Assembly (NCBI GenBank): GCA_023392135.1
Contig: JAEVZQ010000181.1
Coordinates: 1 to 17,849, forward strand
Length of the DNA: 17,849 nucleotides
Direction: 5' to 3'
DNA from: Pseudomonadota bacterium
Lineage (GTDB): Bacteria > Pseudomonadota > Alphaproteobacteria > Rhizobiales > Hyphomicrobiaceae
A program made the position numbers and the translations under genes. Below, piece after piece: positions 13,983 to 17,849 of the stretch. Every line of letters begins with the position of its first letter. Within the stretch, counting starts at the first letter, position 1. Below the pieces are notes generated by a model that was not told the DNA's origin, searched no databases, and worked only from the letters and a program-made list of their open reading frames with translations.

Positions 13983-16622
13983 ATGCGCATCGTAGTTCAC
14001 GGGCAAGAGGCCTTCGGCAAGGCGGTCCTGGAGAAACTGCTCGAACGCGGCGAAAACGTCGTTGCCGTATTCTGTGCCCCGGACAAGGAGGGCAAGGCGC
14101 GCGACCCGCTCGCGGTCTTCGCTGCAGAGAAGGGGCTGCCCGTTCACCAGCCGAAGTCCTGGAAGACGCCCGAAGCACTTGAATTGATGCGCTCCTTCGA
14201 GCCCGATCTGTGCGTGATGGCGTACGTGACGCTCTTCGTGCCACAGCCCGTGATCGATACCCCACGTCTCGGAACCATCCAGTACCACCCATCGCTTCTG
14301 CCGCTGCACCGCGGTCCCTCATCGATAAATTGGCCCATAGCCATGGGCCGCACGCGTACCGGCCTCACGGTCTTCTGGCCGGATGAGGGCCTCGATGAAG
14401 GTCCGATTCTCCTGCAGAAAGAAGTCGACATCGGCCCGGACGAAACGTTGGGCGACGTCTACTTCAAGAAGCTGTTCCCCATCGGCGTCGACGCCATGAT
14501 GGAGGCGGTGGACCTCGTGCGCGCGGGCAAGGCGCCGAAAATACCGCAGGATCATTCGAAGGCGACCTATGAGAGCTGGTTCAAGAAGGATCTGGCCGAG
14601 ATCGACTGGTCGAAGCCCGTTTCCGAAGTCTACAACCTGATCCGCGCCAGTAATCCTGCCCCCGCCGCGTGGAGCATGCTCAAGGGCGCCCGGATCGACA
14701 TCTTCGATTCCGCCAAGCTCGACGGCTCGGGGGCACCCGGTGAAATCATGGCCATCACCGGCGACGGCATTCAGGTCGCCGCCAAGGGTGGTCGCATTCT
14801 CGTAAAACGACTTCGCGCTGCCGGTGGTCAGAAGATTCCTGCAACCGAATATGCAGTCTCCGCTGGGCTCAAGGTCGGAGACCGGTTCGATCCGCCATCG
14901 CCCAAACCAGCAACAACAGCAAAGAAGCAGTCAGGAGGAACGTCCGTGGCCGTCAAATCGGATATCGAGATATCGCGTGAGGCCAAGATGAGGCCGATCG
15001 CAGAGGTCGGCAAAAAGATCGGCATTCCTTCCGAGGCGCTGCTGAACTACGGCCCCACGAAGGCGAAGGTCTCATTCGATTTCGTCAATTCGCTGAAAGA
15101 CCGGAAAGACGGCAAGCTGATCCTGGTGTCGGCCATCAACCCGACACCTGCCGGCGAGGGCAAGACCACGACGACAGTCGGTCTCGGCGACGGGCTGAAC
15201 CGGATCGGCGCCAAGGCCATGTGCTGCCTGCGCGAGCCGTCGCTCGGCCCGTGCTTCGGCATGAAGGGCGGTGCGGCCGGCGGTGGGTACGCCCAGGTGG
15301 TGCCGATGGAGGATATCAATCTCCACTTCACCGGCGACTTCCACGCCATCACGTCGGCGAACAACCTGCTGGCTGCACTGATCGACAATCACATCTACTG
15401 GGGCAACGGCCTGGGCATCGACCCGCGGCGCGTATCCTGGCGCCGTGTCATGGATATGAACGACCGTGCGCTGCGCTCCATCATCAACTCGCTCGGCGGG
15501 GTGTCGAACGGTTTCCCGCGGCAGGACGGCTTCGACATTACGGTCGCCTCCGAGGTCATGGCGATCCTCTGCCTGGCAACCGACCTGAACGATCTCCGGC
15601 GCCGGCTCGGCAACATCGTTTTCGGCATCACGCGGGACAGGAAGCCGATCTACGCGCGCGATCTCAAGGCTGATGGCCCCATGACCGTTCTGCTCAAGGA
15701 CGCGCTGATGCCGAACCTGGTGCAGACGCTGGAGAACAACCCCGTGTTCGTCCACGGCGGGCCGTTCGCCAATATCGCACACGGCTGCAACTCGGTGCTG
15801 GCAACGAAGACGGCGTTGAAGCTCGCCGACTACGTCGTCACGGAAGCCGGGTTCGGTGCCGACCTCGGGGCGGAGAAGTTTTTCGACATCAAGTGCCGTA
15901 AGGCCGGCCTCAAGCCCTCGGCGGCGGTAATCGTCGCCACCGTCCGGGCGCTCAAGATGCATGGCGGCGTGGCCAAGGAGGACCTCAAGGGCGAGAACGT
16001 CGAGGCAGTCCGCAAGGGTGCGGAAAACCTCAAGCGCCATCTGGAGAACGTCGCCAAGTTCGGCATCCCACCGGTGGTGGCGATCAATCGCTTCGTCACG
16101 GATACGGATGCCGAGGTCGCGGCTGTGAAGGAGCTCGCCGAGAGCATGGGGACACGCGCGTTCCTGTGCACGCACTGGGCCGACGGCGGCAAGGGCACCG
16201 AAGACCTGGCCCGCCATGTCGTCGAGCTGTGCGACAGCGGAAAGGCGGACTTCAAGCCGCTCTATCCCGACGAGATGCCGCTGTGGGACAAGATCAAGAC
16301 GATCGCCACGCAGCTCTATGGGGCGTCCGACATCAGCGCCGATGCTTCAGTGCGCAGCCAGCTCAAGGACTTCGAGGCCAACGGCTACGGCAAGCTGCCG
16401 ATCTGCATGGCCAAGACGCAGTACTCGTTCTCCACCAACCCCAACCTGCGCGGTGCCCCTTCAGGCCATGTCGTGCCCATTCGTGAGGTGATCCTGTCCG
16501 CGGGTGCAGAGTTCGTGGTCGTGGTCTGCGGCGATCTCATGCGCATGCCGGGCCTGCCCCGCGTGCCCTCAGCCGAGCAGATGTACGTCAACGAGCACGG
16601 GCACATCGAGAACCTGTCCTGA
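13983..16622 (+). CDS. fhs: Fused 10-formyl-THF hydrolase/formyltransferase domain and formate-tetrahydrofolate ligase
   Basis: An 879-residue ORF with two complete domains. Residues 1-310 resemble the N-terminal formyltransferase/hydrolase domain of 10-formyl-THF dehydrogenase (ALDH1L): [20 protein letters not shown] with H102, then [17 protein letters not shown] with D138. This is the same 36-residue His-Asp spacing as H106/D142 of ALDH1L1. After a Pro/Ala/Lys linker (about 305-321), residues 322-879 are a full-length FTHFS (558 residues). It has [14 protein letters not shown], the ATP loop [16 protein letters not shown], and the [31 protein letters not shown] signature. FTHFS makes 10-formyl-THF from formate, ATP and THF. 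GGAAGG 6 bases before ATG 13983 sets the start; a further upstream ATG (13920) lies in a REP-like repeat. A strong internal ribosome site may also yield FTHFS alone. The role of the first domain is open: hydrolase, or formyl donor/acceptor exchange with formyl-CoA. Confidence 0.88.
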   Translation: MRIVVHGQEAFGKAVLEKLLERGENVVAVFCAPDKEGKARDPLAVFAAEKGLPVHQPKSWKTPEALELMRSFEPDLCVMAYVTLFVPQPVIDTPRLGTIQYHPSLLPLHRGPSSINWPIAMGRTRTGLTVFWPDEGLDEGPILLQKEVDIGPDETLGDVYFKKLFPIGVDAMMEAVDLVRAGKAPKIPQDHSKATYESWFKKDLAEIDWSKPVSEVYNLIRASNPAPAAWSMLKGARIDIFDSAKLDGSGAPGEIMAITGDGIQVAAKGGRILVKRLRAAGGQKIPATEYAVSAGLKVGDRFDPPSPKPATTAKKQSGGTSVAVKSDIEISREAKMRPIAEVGKKIGIPSEALLNYGPTKAKVSFDFVNSLKDRKDGKLILVSAINPTPAGEGKTTTTVGLGDGLNRIGAKAMCCLREPSLGPCFGMKGGAAGGGYAQVVPMEDINLHFTGDFHAITSANNLLAALIDNHIYWGNGLGIDPRRVSWRRVMDMNDRALRSIINSLGGVSNGFPRQDGFDITVASEVMAILCLATDLNDLRRRLGNIVFGITRDRKPIYARDLKADGPMTVLLKDALMPNLVQTLENNPVFVHGGPFANIAHGCNSVLATKTALKLADYVVTEAGFGADLGAEKFFDIKCRKAGLKPSAAVIVATVRALKMHGGVAKEDLKGENVEAVRKGAENLKRHLENVAKFGIPPVVAINRFVTDTDAEVAAVKELAESMGTRAFLCTHWADGGKGTEDLARHVVELCDSGKADFKPLYPDEMPLWDKIKTIATQLYGASDISADASVRSQLKDFEANGYGKLPICMAKTQYSFSTNPNLRGAPSGHVVPIREVILSAGAEFVVVVCGDLMRMPGLPRVPSAEQMYVNEHGHIENLS
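14933..14948 (+). promoter_or_regulatory. Internal ribosome binding site and GTG start for the FTHFS domain
   Basis: AGGAGGAA (14933-14940) followed by GTG at 14946-14948, a 7-base gap from AGGAGG. The GTG is exactly in frame with the upstream domain and precedes AVKSDIEIS, where free-standing FTHFS proteins begin. The resulting 558-residue product has the normal family length. It suggests a two-gene ancestry, or two products from one frame. Confidence 0.65.
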
Positions 16623-16631
16623 CACGCCTGC

Positions 16632-16660
16632 ACCCTCTCCCTGCCACGCGGGGAGAGGGT
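16632..16660. terminator. Bidirectional terminator hairpin between the folate gene and the SDR gene
   Basis: Perfect 10-base inverted repeat ACCCTCTCCC-N9-GGGAGAGGGT, 10 bases after the FTHFS stop and 32 bases beyond the convergent SDR stop. There is no long T-run on either side. The position between convergent genes supports a shared transcript end. Similar CCCTCTCC repeats are also common intergenic elements in Alphaproteobacteria. Confidence 0.6.
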
Positions 16661-16691
16661 CGGATTGCCCAGACTTGAAGGGATCAGCGCC

Positions 16692-17471
16692 CTACATCGT
16701 CCCCGGGAAAGCGCCGCCGTCGATCACGATATTCTGGCCGGTGATGTAGCCGGCGTGGGCGGAGCATAGGAAGGCGGCCGTCGCGCCGAACTCTTCCGGA
16801 GTCCCGAAGCGCTTTGCCGGAACCTCGCCCTTGCGCGCCGCGTGCACCGCCTCGTAAGGCTGGCCACGAGCTTCGGCGATCTTCTGCGACGTAGCCCTGA
16901 GGCGATCCGTTTCGAAAGGTCCAGGCAGCAGCGCGTTGATCGTGACGTTCCGGTGCACCGTCTTGCGGGCGAGCGCGGCGACAGCGCCGGTAAGACCGGA
17001 ACGGGCGCCGTTCGACAGCTCGAGAGTCGGGATGGGCGCTTTCACGGACGAGCTGGTGATGTTCACGATGCGTCCGAAGCCGCGCTCCATCATGCCGTAG
17101 ACGGTCGCGTGAATGAGCGCGATCGGCGTCAGCATGTTGCCTTCGACGGCCTTGCGCCAGTCGTCGAGCGAGAAGTCCTTGAAGTCTCCCGGAGGCGGAC
17201 CACCGGCGTTGTTGATCAGAATATCCGGGCTGGGACAGGCGGACAGCAGCGCCCGGCGGCCTTCGTCCGTAGTGACGTCGCAGGCGACGGCCGTAACGCT
17301 TGCCGCGCCCAGCCCGCGCAGTTGCTCCGCCGTCGCGTCGAGTGCCTCCTTGCCGCGGGCGCAAATAGTCAGTGCAGCGCCTTCGCGCGCCAGCGCCTCT
17401 GCGCAGCCCCTGCCCAGTCCCTTCGAAGCGGCACAGACGATGGCCGACCTGCCTCTGATGCCAAGATCCAT
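16692..17471 (-). CDS. Short-chain dehydrogenase/reductase with a non-classical active site
   Basis: A 259-residue protein of the classical SDR size. It has the nucleotide loop AIVCAASKGLGRGCAEAL (10-27), CDV (64-66), NNAG (87-90), the serine strand GRIVNITSSS (133-142), and the C-terminal TGQNIVIDGGAFPG. The catalytic Tyr-x3-Lys is absent. At the right distance from the serine the sequence is LELSNGARSGL, so S153 and R157 stand where Tyr and Lys should be. A known subset of FabG-like annotated SDRs shows this pattern; its reaction is not established. The start at ATG 17469-17471 fits the family N-terminus (MDLGIRGRSA), with GGAGG about 12 bases upstream. A frame 25 residues longer exists but is atypical. 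It faces the folate gene and follows corA in the same direction with a 132-base gap. A link to oxalate use is not shown. Confidence 0.85.
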   Translation of the reverse strand: MDLGIRGRSAIVCAASKGLGRGCAEALAREGAALTICARGKEALDATAEQLRGLGAASVTAVACDVTTDEGRRALLSACPSPDILINNAGGPPPGDFKDFSLDDWRKAVEGNMLTPIALIHATVYGMMERGFGRIVNITSSSVKAPIPTLELSNGARSGLTGAVAALARKTVHRNVTINALLPGPFETDRLRATSQKIAEARGQPYEAVHAARKGEVPAKRFGTPEEFGATAAFLCSAHAGYITGQNIVIDGGAFPGTM

Positions 17472-17603
17472 GGCTATCGTGATCCTCCGTTGTTGATGGA
17501 GGGAGACTATGCGCGCCCCTGCATGATGTCGACCACGCTTGCCCATGGAGACCTGCGCGTATGACGACCGCTGGCTCTCGTGTGGCAGAGCGCGGTGGCC
17601 CTC

Positions 17604-17849
17604 CTATAACCAGCCCTTGCGCCGGAAGTAGAGGAACGGCAGCACCGCGGAGAGCACCATCAGCAAGAGCGCCATCGGATAGCCGAAGCTCCAATCGAGC
17701 TCGGGCATGGCACGGAAGTTCATGCCGTAAATGGACGCCACCAGCGTCGGCGGAAGCAGCACGACGGCCACGACCGAAAAGAGCTTGATGATCTGATTCT
17801 GCTCTATGGAAACCAGCCCCAGCGAGGCATCCAGCATGAAGGTTAGCCG
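17604..17849 (-). CDS. corA: CorA-type magnesium/cobalt transporter, C-terminal end (partial)
   Basis: The visible 81 residues run from [22 protein letters not shown] to the stop TAG at 17604-17606. They hold the two C-terminal membrane helices and the hallmark YGMNF motif in the loop between them ([13 protein letters not shown]). The second helix is [18 protein letters not shown], and the basic tail RRKGWL completes the CorA end. CorA forms a homopentameric inner-membrane channel for Mg2+ (or Co2+/Ni2+). The large cytoplasmic N-terminal domain and the start lie beyond the right edge. Confidence 0.92.
   Translation of the reverse strand, partial: RLTFMLDASLGLVSIEQNQIIKLFSVVAVVLLPPTLVASIYGMNFRAMPELDWSFGYPMALLLMVLSAVLPFLYFRRKGWL

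Noticed and set aside
15072..16217. A 381-residue leftward frame opposite the FTHFS domain
   Set aside because: It is antisense to a strongly conserved enzyme and has low-complexity composition typical of shadows.

Overview
The window is high-GC DNA with dense, tightly packed genes. The gene families point to an alphaproteobacterium, perhaps Hyphomicrobiales: a fused NuoE/NuoF-type formate dehydrogenase beta subunit like those of Methylobacterium, a tripartite tricarboxylate transporter (TTT), FCD-type GntR regulation, and REP-like palindromes near a small GIY-YIG gene. This assignment is an inference from gene content. I see no rRNA, tRNA, CRISPR array or insertion sequence.

Layout. The left edge (1-176) holds the end of a DUF2267 protein. 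A leftward operon follows, transcribed from about 4.5 kb down to 295: a divergent SucC-like subunit, a divergent SucD-like subunit, a NuoE-NuoF fusion (NAD/FMN/Fe-S subunit of a formate dehydrogenase) and a small cupin. All its junctions overlap or nearly touch. A TerC-family membrane protein (4743-5513) is transcribed rightward from the same intergenic region. After a roughly 550 bp stretch without a convincing gene comes a leftward TTT operon in the order tctA-tctC-tctB (9295 to 6068). Divergent from it is a rightward cluster: gntR, oxc (oxalyl-CoA decarboxylase), frc (formyl-CoA:oxalate CoA-transferase), a small GIY-YIG gene between REP-like hairpins, and a long ORF joining a 10-formyl-THF hydrolase/formyltransferase domain to a full formate-THF ligase. 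A leftward SDR and the end of a CorA-type transporter close the window.

How it works together. The window reads as an oxalate and C1 module. The TTT system would import oxalate or another dicarboxylate. Frc and Oxc form the CoA cycle oxalate -> oxalyl-CoA -> formyl-CoA + CO2 -> formate. The C1 unit can then enter the folate pool through the formyltransferase/FTHFS protein, or be oxidised through the NAD-linked formate dehydrogenase subunit. The SucCD-like pair may be an acyl-CoA ligase that primes the cycle; that is inference. Three near-identical palindromes (core TGGTATACCA) overlap predicted -10 elements at the tctA, gntR and sucC-like promoters. They suggest that the GntR protein controls all three units as one regulon.

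Two lesions stand out. oxc has an in-frame TAG at 11238-11240 where relatives have a lysine (AAG->TAG fits). The GIY-YIG gene has one extra C at 13781-13782. Either these are sequencing or assembly errors, or the pathway is newly broken. The folate gene is unusual in being one uninterrupted frame with a strong internal Shine-Dalgarno and GTG at the start of the ligase domain.
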